From Psychrobacter urativorans (GTDB lineage Bacteria; Pseudomonadota; Gammaproteobacteria; Pseudomonadales; Moraxellaceae): a DNA stretch of 47,869 bases. Positions 35,648-45,153 of this stretch are shown here, piece by piece (position 1 is the first letter of the stretch; each line of letters starts with the position of its first letter). The notes beneath the pieces were generated by a model. That model had not been told where the DNA came from. It searched no databases and saw only the letters and a program-made list of their open reading frames with translations. Position numbers and translations under genes: made by a program. The stretch spans positions 1-47,869 of the forward strand of contig NZ_CAJHBR010000020.1 of NCBI RefSeq assembly GCF_904846695.1, in the 5' to 3' direction.

Positions 35648-37636
35648 ATGCAAGAGCAAGACCATAAAACGTCAGTCGTTAATGCTGATGTCGTCAACAC
35701 TGAAGCGCCAATAGCTATAGATACACCCCCATCAGATTTAGTCAATACAGATCTCAATAGCGTGGCGGACACTGAGTCCAATACCTTAGTTGTTGATTCT
35801 GTAGACGCTGGAAATAACAGCATGACTATTAATGACACAGCTGTAGTAGAACCACAAGCTGTTGAAGAGATAGCTGTCGATCAACCTAGTGCAGTGCCAG
35901 TCGAAACTGTGGTCACCGAACAACCTATCGCAGCTGTTAGCGTTGAAAAGCAACCAGAATTAGTGGTTGCTGAAGAGCCTGAGATTGAACGTGAATCGAT
36001 GGAGTTCGATGTCATCGTAGTAGGGGGTGGTCCTGCTGGTCTATCTGCTGCCATTCGTCTGCGTCAGCAAGCGATTGCTGCTGGTAATGACGAATTTTCG
36101 GTATGTGTGGTTGAAAAAGGTTCTGAATTTGGGGCGCATATCCTATCAGGTGCAGTTATTGAACCGCGCGCTTTAGATGAGCTGATTCCAGACTGGAAAG
36201 AGAAAGGTGCTCCTTTGACGGTTGTTGCACGTGAAGACCGAGTCTACATGTTAGGTTCAGCTAAGCGTAGTACTAAGCTGATCGATTCAGTTATTCCAGA
36301 AAGCATGCACAACAAAGGCAATTATATTGTCTCTTTAGCTAATGTAGTACGTTGGCTTGCGGCCCAAGCTGAAGAGCTAGAAGTAATGATGTTCCCAGGC
36401 TTCCCAGCTGCTGAAATCTTATACAACGATGATGGCTCAGTAAAAGGTATCTTAACCGGTGATATGGGCGTAGCAGCCAATGGCGACACTAAGGCTAGCT
36501 TTGAGCCAGGTTACGAGCTACTGGCCAAGTACACTATCTTTGCTGAAGGTAGCCGTGGTCATTTAGGTAAACGCTTAATCAGTCGTTTCAACCTTGATAA
36601 AGATTGTGATCCGCAGCATTACGGGATTGGTCTCAAAGAGCTGTGGGATATTGATCCTGCTAAGCATGAAGAAGGTGTGGTCATGCACGGTTCAGGTTGG
36701 CCTTTGACTGATACAGGCTCATCAGGCGGTTGGTGGTTATATTTTGCCGCAGATAATCAAGTCAGCTTTGGTATAGTGATCGATCTTTCCTACTCCAATC
36801 CTTATATGTCGCCATTTGATGAATTGCAGCGTTTAAAAACCCATCCGCTAATTCGTAATATTTTAGAGGGCGGTAAACGCATCTCTTATGGCGCACGCTC
36901 ATTAACTAAAGGCGGTTTGAACTCCTTGCCTAAATTGACTTTCCCAGGTGGGGTCTTGGCTGGTGATGATGCTGGATTCTTGAATCCTGCCAAAATCAAA
37001 GGCACGCACACTGCTATGAAGTCAGGCATGCTAGCTGCTGAAGCTGTGTTTGAAGCCTTGCAAGATGGCCGTCAACACGATGAAGTACTGGCTTATACGG
37101 CTATGTACAAAGACTCATGGTTGTATAAAGATAACTTTGATGCGCGTAACTTCTCGCCTTCAATGCATCGCATGGGTCAGTGGATGGGCGGTGCCTTTAA
37201 CTTTATCGAGCAAAACTTGCTCGGTGGTCAGGCTGTTCTGACTATTCATGATAACGCACGTGATTATGACCAATTAGAGCGCGCCGCTCATGCTTATAAG
37301 CCGGAATATCCTAAGCCAGATGGCAAGCTTACTTTTGATAAGCTATCGTCAGTATTTATCTCTAATACTAACCATACAGAAGATCAGCCAGTACATTTAA
37401 AATTGACTGATGCTACTGTGCCTATTTCGATCAATCTACCTTTGTATGCAGAGCCAGCGCGTCTATATTGTCCTGCTGGGGTCTATGAAGTCGTAGAAGA
37501 TGCCAAAGGTGCTCATTTCGTCATTAATGCGCAAAACTGTGTCCATTGTAAAACTTGTGATATCAAAGATCCTTCGCAGAATATCAACTGGGTAACCCCA
37601 GAAGGCGGCGGCGGTCCTAACTATCCAAATATGTAA
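35648..37636 (+). CDS. Electron-transfer flavoprotein:ubiquinone oxidoreductase with acidic N-terminal extension
   Basis: ETF-QO passes electrons from ETF, reduced by acyl-CoA dehydrogenases, to ubiquinone at the membrane. The FAD motif VVGGGPAGLSAA starts at residue 125, after EFD. GAHILSGAVIEPRAL is typical. The C-terminal [4Fe-4S] ligands are Cys608, Cys631, Cys634 and Cys637 (CVHCKTC). At 662 residues it exceeds the usual 545-570. Residues 1-117 are an acidic Val/Glu/Asp/Thr-rich, probably disordered extension. AGGAG at six bases supports the start at 35648, whereas no ribosome-binding site precedes the Met118 codon, where the normal protein would begin. It complements fadBA functionally. 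Confidence 0.93.
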   Translation: MQEQDHKTSVVNADVVNTEAPIAIDTPPSDLVNTDLNSVADTESNTLVVDSVDAGNNSMTINDTAVVEPQAVEEIAVDQPSAVPVETVVTEQPIAAVSVEKQPELVVAEEPEIERESMEFDVIVVGGGPAGLSAAIRLRQQAIAAGNDEFSVCVVEKGSEFGAHILSGAVIEPRALDELIPDWKEKGAPLTVVAREDRVYMLGSAKRSTKLIDSVIPESMHNKGNYIVSLANVVRWLAAQAEELEVMMFPGFPAAEILYNDDGSVKGILTGDMGVAANGDTKASFEPGYELLAKYTIFAEGSRGHLGKRLISRFNLDKDCDPQHYGIGLKELWDIDPAKHEEGVVMHGSGWPLTDTGSSGGWWLYFAADNQVSFGIVIDLSYSNPYMSPFDELQRLKTHPLIRNILEGGKRISYGARSLTKGGLNSLPKLTFPGGVLAGDDAGFLNPAKIKGTHTAMKSGMLAAEAVFEALQDGRQHDEVLAYTAMYKDSWLYKDNFDARNFSPSMHRMGQWMGGAFNFIEQNLLGGQAVLTIHDNARDYDQLERAAHAYKPEYPKPDGKLTFDKLSSVFISNTNHTEDQPVHLKLTDATVPISINLPLYAEPARLYCPAGVYEVVEDAKGAHFVINAQNCVHCKTCDIKDPSQNINWVTPEGGGGPNYPNM

Positions 37637-37701
37637 GCCCCTAAAGACTAGGGTTGGTTTAAAGCTTTAGTCCTAAGCTTATATATTAAAAACTGTCCAA
37701 T

Positions 37702-37733
37702 AAAAAGCCCGCTCATTAACGAGCGGGCTTTTT
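37702..37733. terminator. Bidirectional terminator after ETF-QO
   Basis: AAAAAGCCCGCTC and GAGCGGGCTTTTT are perfect inverted arms around ATTAAC. The symporter gene is convergent on the right. Confidence 0.95.
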
Positions 37734-37750
37734 GTTATCACTAATTTAAA

Positions 37751-39250
37751 CTAGTCAGGCCAAGCTTCACGATTGGCTTCATCTTTTAGCTTAACAAAGT
37801 GATCAGGATTAAAGGTGATTTGGTCACCTGACTTGCCTTCCTTAACTTGACGTTCATAATCACGCAGTATGCGTAGGGCTACTGGTGATAATAGAACAAT
37901 TGCTATTAAGTTAGTCAAAGCCATCAAACCCATAGATAAGTCAGCAAAGTTCCAGATAGCGGGTAAGCTTGCAACCGCTCCGACGAATACCATACCTAGT
38001 ACTAAGAAGCGAAACACCATAATCATTACTTTGGCATTTTTACTACCAGAGATAAATTCGAGGTTGGACTCGCCATAGCTATAGTTAGCAATGATCGATG
38101 TGAATGAGAAGAAGAAAATCGCAATTGCTACGAATATTACCCCTAAATCACCAACATATTGCGATAAAGCTAGCTGAGTTAACTGAATACCTTCTTGCTC
38201 AACATCAGGATTGACCACACCTGATAAAATAATAATGGAGGCAGTCGCTGTACAAATCACTAGGGTATCAATGAATACCCCTAACATCTGCATAAACCCT
38301 TGGACCGCTGGGTGATCAGGACTACTCTTAGCAGTCGCTGCAGCATTAGGCGCTGACCCCATACCGGCTTCGTTCGAAAACAAACCGCGCTTGATACCAT
38401 TAATCATAGCTTGGGCGATACCATAACCTATCACCCCACCTGCTGCCTGCTCAAAGCCAAATGCCGACTTAACAATCAGCACAATCGCTGCTGGAAACTG
38501 ACTAAAGTTAGTAACAATAATGAATAATGCTAACAGGATATATAAAATCGCCATTACGGGTACTACTTTGCCGGCAATGCGAGCTACTGAACGTAAACCA
38601 CCAAATACTACTGGTGCTACTAACAATACTAATACTAGACCTGTCATCCAAGTTGGCACCCCAAAGGCTTCATGAGTTGCCTGAGCGATAGTATTAGACT
38701 GCACCCCATTGAATGCTAAGCCAAAAGCGATTAGCAGACAAATGGAGAAAAACACTGCCATCCAGCGCTGACCTAAGCCCTTTTCAATATAATAAGCGGG
38801 TCCACCACGATAGACATTGTCATCAGTATGTGGAACTTTATAGGCTTGCGCTAGAGTGGACTCAATAAAACTAGTCGACATCCCTACTATAGCGGTCATC
38901 CACATCCAAAAAACCGCTCCTGGACCACCAAGATAAATAGCAATCGCTACCCCTGCTAGATTACCAGTACCTACTCGAGCGGCCAGCGAGGTCATTAGCG
39001 CCTCAAAGGAGCTGATGCCTCCATCTTTGCGACCCTGATTAGAGGTTCGTAATAACTTCCACATATGACCAAAGTAGCGAAACTGTACAAAACGAGTAGC
39101 AAGGGTAAAATAGACACCTGCGCCAATCAGTACAAACATCAATAATCCATACCAAGGATTACCAACAATCAACCAATCATTATTGCCCCAGATGACACTT
39201 ACGCCATAGTTTACAATGTCGTTAAACCAACCCGCTATCCCTTCACTCAT
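37751..39250 (-). CDS. Alanine/glycine:cation symporter (AGCS family)
   Basis: A sodium-coupled amino-acid importer with about eleven membrane segments. Family blocks are FEALMTSLAARVGTGNLAGVA, PGAVFWMWMTA, SNEAGMGSAPNAAA and the C-terminal FADLSMGLMALTNL. I use the ATG at 39250 (499 residues), which has GGAG at seven bases; the open frame begins at a GTG four codons earlier, inside that site. The long spacer upstream separates it from the DUF485-actP operon, which runs the other way. Confidence 0.92.
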   Translation of the reverse strand: MSEGIAGWFNDIVNYGVSVIWGNNDWLIVGNPWYGLLMFVLIGAGVYFTLATRFVQFRYFGHMWKLLRTSNQGRKDGGISSFEALMTSLAARVGTGNLAGVAIAIYLGGPGAVFWMWMTAIVGMSTSFIESTLAQAYKVPHTDDNVYRGGPAYYIEKGLGQRWMAVFFSICLLIAFGLAFNGVQSNTIAQATHEAFGVPTWMTGLVLVLLVAPVVFGGLRSVARIAGKVVPVMAILYILLALFIIVTNFSQFPAAIVLIVKSAFGFEQAAGGVIGYGIAQAMINGIKRGLFSNEAGMGSAPNAAATAKSSPDHPAVQGFMQMLGVFIDTLVICTATASIIILSGVVNPDVEQEGIQLTQLALSQYVGDLGVIFVAIAIFFFSFTSIIANYSYGESNLEFISGSKNAKVMIMVFRFLVLGMVFVGAVASLPAIWNFADLSMGLMALTNLIAIVLLSPVALRILRDYERQVKEGKSGDQITFNPDHFVKLKDEANREAWPD

Positions 39251-40187
39251 ATTACGCTCCACACTTATATTTTATATAGGAGACCTGTTGATATCACCAA
39301 TGATATTAAGCAGATCCTAATGTCTTTATGACTCTCACTCACCTATTCATAGTGTTTTAACTACTTTTGTTTAACACTAATAAATAACAACTTCATATGT
39401 TTCAAGGTAACTGAGATATATCATGTGGCGGCATTTTAGCTGAATATGAATCATTAGATTGTTTTTTTCTCTTATCCTACAAATTTTAAACATTATGTAA
39501 ATAGCCATTTGCCCAGCTTCTGCTTGATTATCATTGCTGATATAGAAAAATAATATTTGTAGATTATAGTTAGAATCAAATATTTACAGCACTTAGTTGA
39601 TTTGAATGGGCGAATTATTACGTCCCATAAAGATCAATTATCACTTCACAAACTTTATTTATAAAATAGCTGCCATTTATTATCAGTAAGCTTTATTATG
39701 TTTATAATAATAAAGCCATAGTGCAAACAGGGGTTTGTCCAAGCATAGTCATCAGTAAGCACATCAACATCATTCGCATCCTATAAATAGTTGCTAGCTA
39801 ATTAGCATTAAACATTTAGTTACAAAAAGTAAAGTAAATATTTTTATTGTTAATTGGATGAAATTTTTATATATTCTTTATCGGTGAATTACTACCGTTC
39901 ATATGAGTATGGTAATAAAGAGTAACCAAGCGTTAGACGACATTGTTAGAAACACAAGAGATGAGATGAAAATCCATAGTCAAGGCTACTGAATTTTTAT
40001 TCAGGTAAGCCAAAGCAAAGACTGTGATAGTCGGTCAATAAAGCACTGCACGATTAGCTTTTGCTAAATAGTGCTTTGATCGGGGATAAATTAGGTATCT
40101 ACACTTCAGTCACTTGCTCATTTAGACAATGAAATACCCCATTTGAAGCAGCAGTCCATGATTGGACCAAAAAACAAGGAGTTGGTT
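39251..40187. other. Long divergent regulatory region, symporter / DUF485-actP
   Basis: About 935 AT-rich bases without a supported gene. It should contain promoters for the alanine symporter (leftward) and the DUF485-actP operon (rightward). The key feature is the element at 39814-39853, shared with the upstream region of the other symporter operon. No sigma-54 promoter or CRP site was recognised with confidence. Confidence 0.6.
39814..39853 (+). promoter_or_regulatory. Shared symporter-operon element, copy A
   Basis: ATTTAGTTACA, one mismatch, AAAGTAA, then TTTATTGTTAA. About 34 of 40 positions match copy B (42390-42429), and both conserved blocks are exactly the same distance apart. It starts about 375 bases upstream of the DUF485 gene. 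Confidence 0.6.
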
Positions 40188-40520
40188 ATGAATGATTCAC
40201 AGGTAGAACGAATTATGAATAATCCAAAGTTTCAAGAGATGGTAAGTAAAAAGCGCAGACTTAGCTGGACGTTAACTGCAATTATGCTGTTTGTTTACGT
40301 CGGTTTTATGCTTTTGGTTGGTTACAATAAACCATTTTTAGCAAGCTCGTTTAGTGGAGGTGTTACTACTTGGGGAATTCCCTTAGGACTAGGGATTATC
40401 GTGCTGTCATTTGTGTTGTGTGGCGTATATTCGTATATTGCCAACAACACGCTTGATTCACTCAATGAAGAAACCCTTAAAGAAATTGAGGCCATTGCAC
40501 ACGAAGAAGGAACGCATTGA
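40188..40520 (+). CDS. Small membrane protein, DUF485 family (ActP partner)
   Basis: A 110-residue protein with two membrane helices (about 28-48 and 61-84), preceded by [23 protein letters not shown], the typical DUF485 start. The ATG at 40188 has AAGGAG six bases upstream; the frame's earlier ATG at 40143 has none. In many proteobacteria DUF485 genes precede the acetate permease gene actP, as here. The stop TGA is one base before the actP ATG. Its exact role is not known. Confidence 0.9.
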   Translation: MNDSQVERIMNNPKFQEMVSKKRRLSWTLTAIMLFVYVGFMLLVGYNKPFLASSFSGGVTTWGIPLGLGIIVLSFVLCGVYSYIANNTLDSLNEETLKEIEAIAHEEGTH

Positions 40521-40521
40521 G

Positions 40522-42237
40522 ATGACATTAACATCACCTAAAGCGATACTAGTCGCACTCATAAGTTTATGCTGCTCTACTATGGCACTTGCGGGTCCTG
40601 ATTTAGGAGTTGCCGAGCAACAGGCAACCAATTGGCCTGCAATTATCATGTTTATGATCTTTGTTGGTTTTACGCTAGTAATTACTAAATGGGCCGCTGG
40701 GCAAACCCAATCAACCGCAGATTTTTATACGGCAGGCGGTGGAATCAGTGGTTTTCAGAACGGTTTAGCGATTGCAGGTGACTATATGTCAGCCGCATCT
40801 TTTCTTGGTATTTCAGCATTAGTATTTAGTTCGGGTTTTGACGGCTTGCTCTACTCACTCGGCTTTATGGTCGGTTGGCCTATCGTATTATTCCTCATTG
40901 CAGAACGCCTGCGAAATCTGGGTAAATTCAACTTATCCGATGTGGTTTCATTTCGCTTAGAAGAGAAGCCTGTACGCACACTGGCAGCTTTTAGTTCTTT
41001 AGTGGTAGTCGCTTTTTATCTAATTGCACAGATGGTGGGTGCCGGTCAGTTAATCAAACTGCTATTTGGTTTGAACTATAATATTGCCGTAGTTGTAGTA
41101 GGCTTATTGATGACTGCCTACGTTCTATTCGGTGGTATGTTGGCAACCACTTGGGTACAAATTATTAAAGCAGTTATGCTACTAAGTGGTGCAACCTTTA
41201 TGGCATTTATGGTCATGAAATCGGTTGATTTTAGCTTTAGTAATATGTTCAATCAGGCGATCGTTGCCTATGGCAAAGCCCATAGCACTAGTGTTACAGA
41301 TGCCGTTAAGATTATGGGACCTGGCAAACTGACTGAAAATCCAATTGATGCCCTATCACTTGGTCTTGCACTCATGTTTGGTACCGCAGGATTACCTCAT
41401 ATCCTAATGCGCTTTTTCACGGTAAAAGATGCCAAAGAAGCGCGTAAGTCTGTTGTGGTTGCAACCGGATTTATTGGCTACTTTTACCTACTGACCTTTA
41501 TTATTGGTTTTGGTGCCATCTTGTTCATTGCCAATAACCCACAGTTTCTTGATGTCGCAAAATCAGCACTTACTGGTCAATTAGAGTTAACTGGTGGTAA
41601 TAATATGGCCGCCATTCACTTAAGTGAAGCGCTAGGCGGTGATTTATTTATGGGCTTTATCTCAGCCGTTGCCTTTGCCACTATCCTTGCGGTAGTAGCT
41701 GGTCTGACGCTTTCAGGGGTATCGGCTATTTCGCATGACCTATATGCTAACGTGTTTAAAAAAGGTCAAACTACCCCTGAGTCTGAAATGAAAGTTTCAA
41801 GATATGCCACTTTAGGTTTGGCAGTCTTCGCTATGATTCTAGGGATCTTGTTTGAAAAACAAAACGTTGCTTTCATGGTTGGTCTAGCATTCTCGGTAGC
41901 TGCTTGTGCCAACTTCCCAGTACTAGTACTGTCGATGTTTTGGAAGGGTTTGACAACGCGTGGCGCTGTAATTGGCGGTATTGTTGGTCTAGTAGGCGCT
42001 GTTGGTTTGATTATTCTATCTAAAGCCGTTTGGGTCGATACGCTTGGGATTTCCGAGACCGCACCTAACCCATTCAATGGTCCGGCATTATTTGCTATGC
42101 CACTATCATTCCTATGCTGTTGGTTTTTCTCGGTAACGGATAAATCAGCCCGTGCAGAAAAAGAACGTAAGGCATTTGATGCTCAGTTTGTTCGTTCGCA
42201 AACCGGCATTGGCATATCTGGTGCTTCTGACCACTAA
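40522..42237 (+). CDS. actP: ActP, cation/acetate symporter
   Basis: ActP is a sodium:solute symporter for acetate, propionate or glycolate. It resembles E. coli ActP throughout: [66 protein letters not shown] and the C-terminal [11 protein letters not shown] signal-like N-terminus (to about residue 24) precedes the usual 13 membrane helices. I use the ATG at 40522 (571 residues) because it directly follows the DUF485 stop. The frame extends 37 codons further back, but only inside the DUF485 gene. A terminator follows. Confidence 0.94.
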   Translation: MTLTSPKAILVALISLCCSTMALAGPDLGVAEQQATNWPAIIMFMIFVGFTLVITKWAAGQTQSTADFYTAGGGISGFQNGLAIAGDYMSAASFLGISALVFSSGFDGLLYSLGFMVGWPIVLFLIAERLRNLGKFNLSDVVSFRLEEKPVRTLAAFSSLVVVAFYLIAQMVGAGQLIKLLFGLNYNIAVVVVGLLMTAYVLFGGMLATTWVQIIKAVMLLSGATFMAFMVMKSVDFSFSNMFNQAIVAYGKAHSTSVTDAVKIMGPGKLTENPIDALSLGLALMFGTAGLPHILMRFFTVKDAKEARKSVVVATGFIGYFYLLTFIIGFGAILFIANNPQFLDVAKSALTGQLELTGGNNMAAIHLSEALGGDLFMGFISAVAFATILAVVAGLTLSGVSAISHDLYANVFKKGQTTPESEMKVSRYATLGLAVFAMILGILFEKQNVAFMVGLAFSVAACANFPVLVLSMFWKGLTTRGAVIGGIVGLVGAVGLIILSKAVWVDTLGISETAPNPFNGPALFAMPLSFLCCWFFSVTDKSARAEKERKAFDAQFVRSQTGIGISGASDH

Positions 42238-42296
42238 TAGATTAATGATTATCTAGTACATTAATAGTATAGTAGTCTCTTTATAATGGTGCTATT

Positions 42297-42332
42297 CATC
42301 ACTCACAGGCAGTAGCTTGTGAGTGATTTTTT
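42297..42332 (+). terminator. Terminator of DUF485-actP operon
   Basis: TCACTCACAG pairs with CTTGTGAGTGA around GCAGTAG and is followed by TTTTTT. Nearly the same sequence ends the next symporter operon at 45013-45050. Confidence 0.93.
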
Positions 42333-42389
42333 TATAGAAATTTATAGTGTTAGCAAACTGCTAACCTGTGTTGTTTCTATTAAATAAAT

Positions 42390-42429
42390 ATTTAGTTACA
42401 TAAAGTAATTTAAATTCATTTATTGTTAA
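42390..42429 (+). promoter_or_regulatory. Shared symporter-operon element, copy B
   Basis: ATTTAGTTACA at 42390 and TTTATTGTTAA ending at 42429, the same spacing as copy A at 39814-39853. It lies about 400 bases upstream of the DUF4212 gene. A TATATT at 42437-42442 could be part of a promoter. Confidence 0.6.
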
Positions 42430-42825
42430 CGTTGCATATATTTTTTAGAGGTTTACAATGGACAACTATAATAAGTCCATTACGTAGTTATGGAATTAAA
42501 ACTATTAGCTTATCAGTTATTATATTTAGAACACACTGCGTCTATTTTGCTTTTGCTACCGCTTCATTATTTAATTAGATAGATTGTTTTTACAATCTTT
42601 AGTATTATTGAACAAATATTCGATATTTCATATATAATATTTTCAGAGATTCTTGCCCTATTTTTTAATAATTGTGGCCAGTTATTTGGATTCATCAAAC
42701 TGTTTTGCGAAGTTTAGAATCATAGCATAGCTGGCTTTTTTGTTAAGGGATGAACGTTAGATTATAACTGCTGGGTATATGCCAACCATCTACCCTGTTT
42801 TATGTTAGACAAAAGGAGTTGTCAT

Positions 42826-43086
42826 ATGGATAAGTATAACGATCCATCTGGTTATTGGCGCGCCAATATCCGTCTTATTATAGGTAGCCTTATTGTTTGG
42901 GCACTGTGCTCATATGGGTTCGGTATCTTGTTACGTCCGTTGATTTCAGGTATTAAAATTGGCGGTACTGATTTAGGCTTTTGGTTTGCTCAACAAGGGT
43001 CGATTGGCATATTCATCATCTTAATTTTCTTCTACGCTTGGCGTATGAATAAGTTAGATAAACAATATGGCGTAGACGAGGAATAG
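42826..43086 (+). CDS. Small membrane protein, DUF4212 family (symporter partner)
   Basis: An 86-residue protein with two membrane helices (about 16-36 and 56-74). The start YWRANIRLI and end FFYAWRMNKLDKQYGV are characteristic of DUF4212, the small subunit-like protein encoded before VC_2705-type symporters. AAAAGGAG before the ATG at 42826 decides the start over the ATG at 42802. The symporter starts four bases after its stop. Confidence 0.92.
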   Translation: MDKYNDPSGYWRANIRLIIGSLIVWALCSYGFGILLRPLISGIKIGGTDLGFWFAQQGSIGIFIILIFFYAWRMNKLDKQYGVDEE

Positions 43087-43090
43087 CCCT

Positions 43091-44959
43091 ATGAGTCAAT
43101 TTACTATTAATATCATTTTTGTAGGTCTATCTTTCGCTTTATACTTCGGTATTGCTTGGTGGGCACGTGCAGGTTCAACTAGTGAGTTCTATGTTGCTGG
43201 CGGCGGTGTGCATCCAGTAGTCAACGGAATGGCAACGGCTGCTGATTGGATGAGTGCTGCGTCATTTATCTCAATGGCAGGTATTATTGCAACTAGTGGT
43301 TACGGCGCATCAACGTACTTGATGGGTTGGACTGGTGGTTATGTTCTACTAGCCATGCTGCTAGCCCCTTACTTACGTAAATTCGGTAAGTTCACGGTTC
43401 CTGACTTTATTGGCGACCGTTTTTACTCTAAGACTGCCGCTATGATAGCCGTGGTCTGTTTGATTATTGCTTCTACTACTTATGTTATCGGTCAGATGAC
43501 TGGTGCTGGTGTTGCATTCTCACGCTTCTTAGAAGTTGAAAGCACAACTGGTCTTATTATCGCTGCTGTAGTGGTATTCTTCTATGCCGTACTTGGTGGT
43601 ATGAAAGGGATTACTTACACTCAGGTTGCTCAGTACGTAGTACTGATGATTGCTTATACTATCCCTGCAGTATTTATTTCGCTTGAGTTGACGGGTAACC
43701 CGATCCCAGGTTTAGGCTTGTTCTCAAACCACGTAGAATCTGGCGTTCCTATCTTGACTAAGCTGAACCAAGTTGTTACTGACTTAGGTTTTACCTCTTA
43801 TACAGCTGACGTACCTAACAAGCTAAATATGGTGTTATTTACTCTATCTCTAATGATAGGTACAGCAGGTCTGCCACACGTTATCATTCGTTTCTTCACA
43901 GTCCCTAAAGTTGCTGACGCACGTTGGACAGCTGGTTGGACTTTAGTGTTTATTTCGCTACTATATTTTACTGCTCCAGCAGTAGGTGCTATGGCGCGTT
44001 TAAACTTAATCGACACTATCTACCCACAAGGCGTAGAACAGCCTGCTATTGAATATAATCAGCGTCCTGATTGGATGAATACTTGGGAAGAGACAGGTCT
44101 TATCAAGTATAACGACTTGAATAATGACGGTCGCATTCAGTTATATAGCGATAGTGGACTTGGCGCCGCTGAGCTCGCATTAAAAGCAGCACAAGCTGAC
44201 GGCGGCGACATTGCTGCGGCTACAACTGCAGTTAATGAAGCACGTGTCAAGCATGACTTAGAGCGTGATGGCGTCTTTACTGACAGAGGTTGGGCAGGTA
44301 ACGAGTTAGACGTGAATGCTGATATCTTAGTATTAGCTAACCCAGAAATTGCCCAGTTACCAGGTTGGGTTATCGGTCTTATCGCCGCAGGTGGTTTGGC
44401 AGCAGCATTATCAACAGCAGCTGGCCTATTACTCGCAATCTCATCAGCGATCAGTCATGACTTGATCAAAAGAAACCTTAATCCGAACATCAGTGATAAA
44501 GACGAGTTAAAATATGCTCGTATCACTATGGGCGTAGCGATCGTGGTTGCCACTTACTTGGGTATTAATCCACCAGGATTTGCCGCACAAGTAGTAGCCC
44601 TAGCCTTTGGTATTGCGGGTGCTTCACTGTTCCCAGTACTAATGATGGGTATTTTCTCTAAGCGTATTAACAACCTTGGCGCTATCGCCGGTATGTTAAC
44701 GGGTTTGATTAGTATCTTAGTCTATATCTTTATGTTTAAAGGTTGGTTCTTCATCACTGGCACTGCAAACTTCCCTGATACTGAAGAGTACTGGTTGTTT
44801 GGTATCTCGCCATTATCATTTGGTGCGGTCGGTGCCTTACTTAACTTTATCGTAGCGTTCGCTGTATCTTACGCTACTGCGCCACCACCAGCACATATCC
44901 AAGAGTTGGTTGAAAGCGTACGTTCTCCACGTGGTGCTGGCGGTGCCATTGACCATTAA
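43091..44959 (+). CDS. Sodium:solute symporter, VC_2705 family
   Basis: A 622-residue sodium/solute symporter, probably for a small organic acid; the substrate is not known. Core features are FYVAGGGVHPVVNGMA, MSAASFISMAG, YAVLGGMKGITYTQ, GTAGLPHVIIRFFTV and AALSTAAGLLLAISSAISHD. Between the membrane helices a large hydrophilic insertion (about 320-420) carries DLNNDGRIQLYS (342-353), which fits an EF-hand-type calcium loop except for Ser at position 12. The gene follows DUF4212 and ends at a terminator like that of actP. Confidence 0.92.
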   Translation: MSQFTINIIFVGLSFALYFGIAWWARAGSTSEFYVAGGGVHPVVNGMATAADWMSAASFISMAGIIATSGYGASTYLMGWTGGYVLLAMLLAPYLRKFGKFTVPDFIGDRFYSKTAAMIAVVCLIIASTTYVIGQMTGAGVAFSRFLEVESTTGLIIAAVVVFFYAVLGGMKGITYTQVAQYVVLMIAYTIPAVFISLELTGNPIPGLGLFSNHVESGVPILTKLNQVVTDLGFTSYTADVPNKLNMVLFTLSLMIGTAGLPHVIIRFFTVPKVADARWTAGWTLVFISLLYFTAPAVGAMARLNLIDTIYPQGVEQPAIEYNQRPDWMNTWEETGLIKYNDLNNDGRIQLYSDSGLGAAELALKAAQADGGDIAAATTAVNEARVKHDLERDGVFTDRGWAGNELDVNADILVLANPEIAQLPGWVIGLIAAGGLAAALSTAAGLLLAISSAISHDLIKRNLNPNISDKDELKYARITMGVAIVVATYLGINPPGFAAQVVALAFGIAGASLFPVLMMGIFSKRINNLGAIAGMLTGLISILVYIFMFKGWFFITGTANFPDTEEYWLFGISPLSFGAVGALLNFIVAFAVSYATAPPPAHIQELVESVRSPRGAGGAIDH

Positions 44960-45012
44960 GCTATAGATATAATAAGCTTAAATGTTAAAGATATCGTTAG
45001 TTACTCTATCTA

Positions 45013-45050
45013 TCACTCACAGGCAGTAGCTGCTTGTGAGTGATTTTTTT
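45013..45050 (+). terminator. Terminator of DUF4212-symporter operon
   Basis: ATCACTCACAGGCAGTAGC pairs with GCTTGTGAGTGAT around TG and is followed by TTTTTT. It repeats the actP terminator with a TGC difference in the loop. Confidence 0.93.
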
Positions 45051-45090
45051 ATCCTAAGGTTATAAAGTAGCTTTGATTGAGGTAGACTTT

Positions 45091-45153
45091 ATGACGACTC
45101 ATTATTGTGTTAAATGCGCCTATGGCGTTAAGGACAGCTGTTATGCTATTTGA
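45091..45153 (+). CDS. Possible 20-residue leader peptide
   Basis: ATG at 45091 is preceded by TGAGG at eight bases and encodes 20 residues, MTTHYCVKCAYGVKDSCYAI, ending at TGA 45151-45153. It overlaps the start of the membrane-protein gene (45143) in another frame, as coupled leader peptides do. It has three cysteines including CVKC. There is no proof of translation. Confidence 0.3.
   Translation: MTTHYCVKCAYGVKDSCYAI

Larger units (their letters stand above)
42238..42825. other. Spacer between actP and the DUF4212-symporter operon
   Basis: About 590 AT-rich bases without a gene. It holds the actP terminator, copy B of the shared element, and a short inverted repeat AATGGAC/GTCCATT (42457-42481) just after it. 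Confidence 0.6.
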
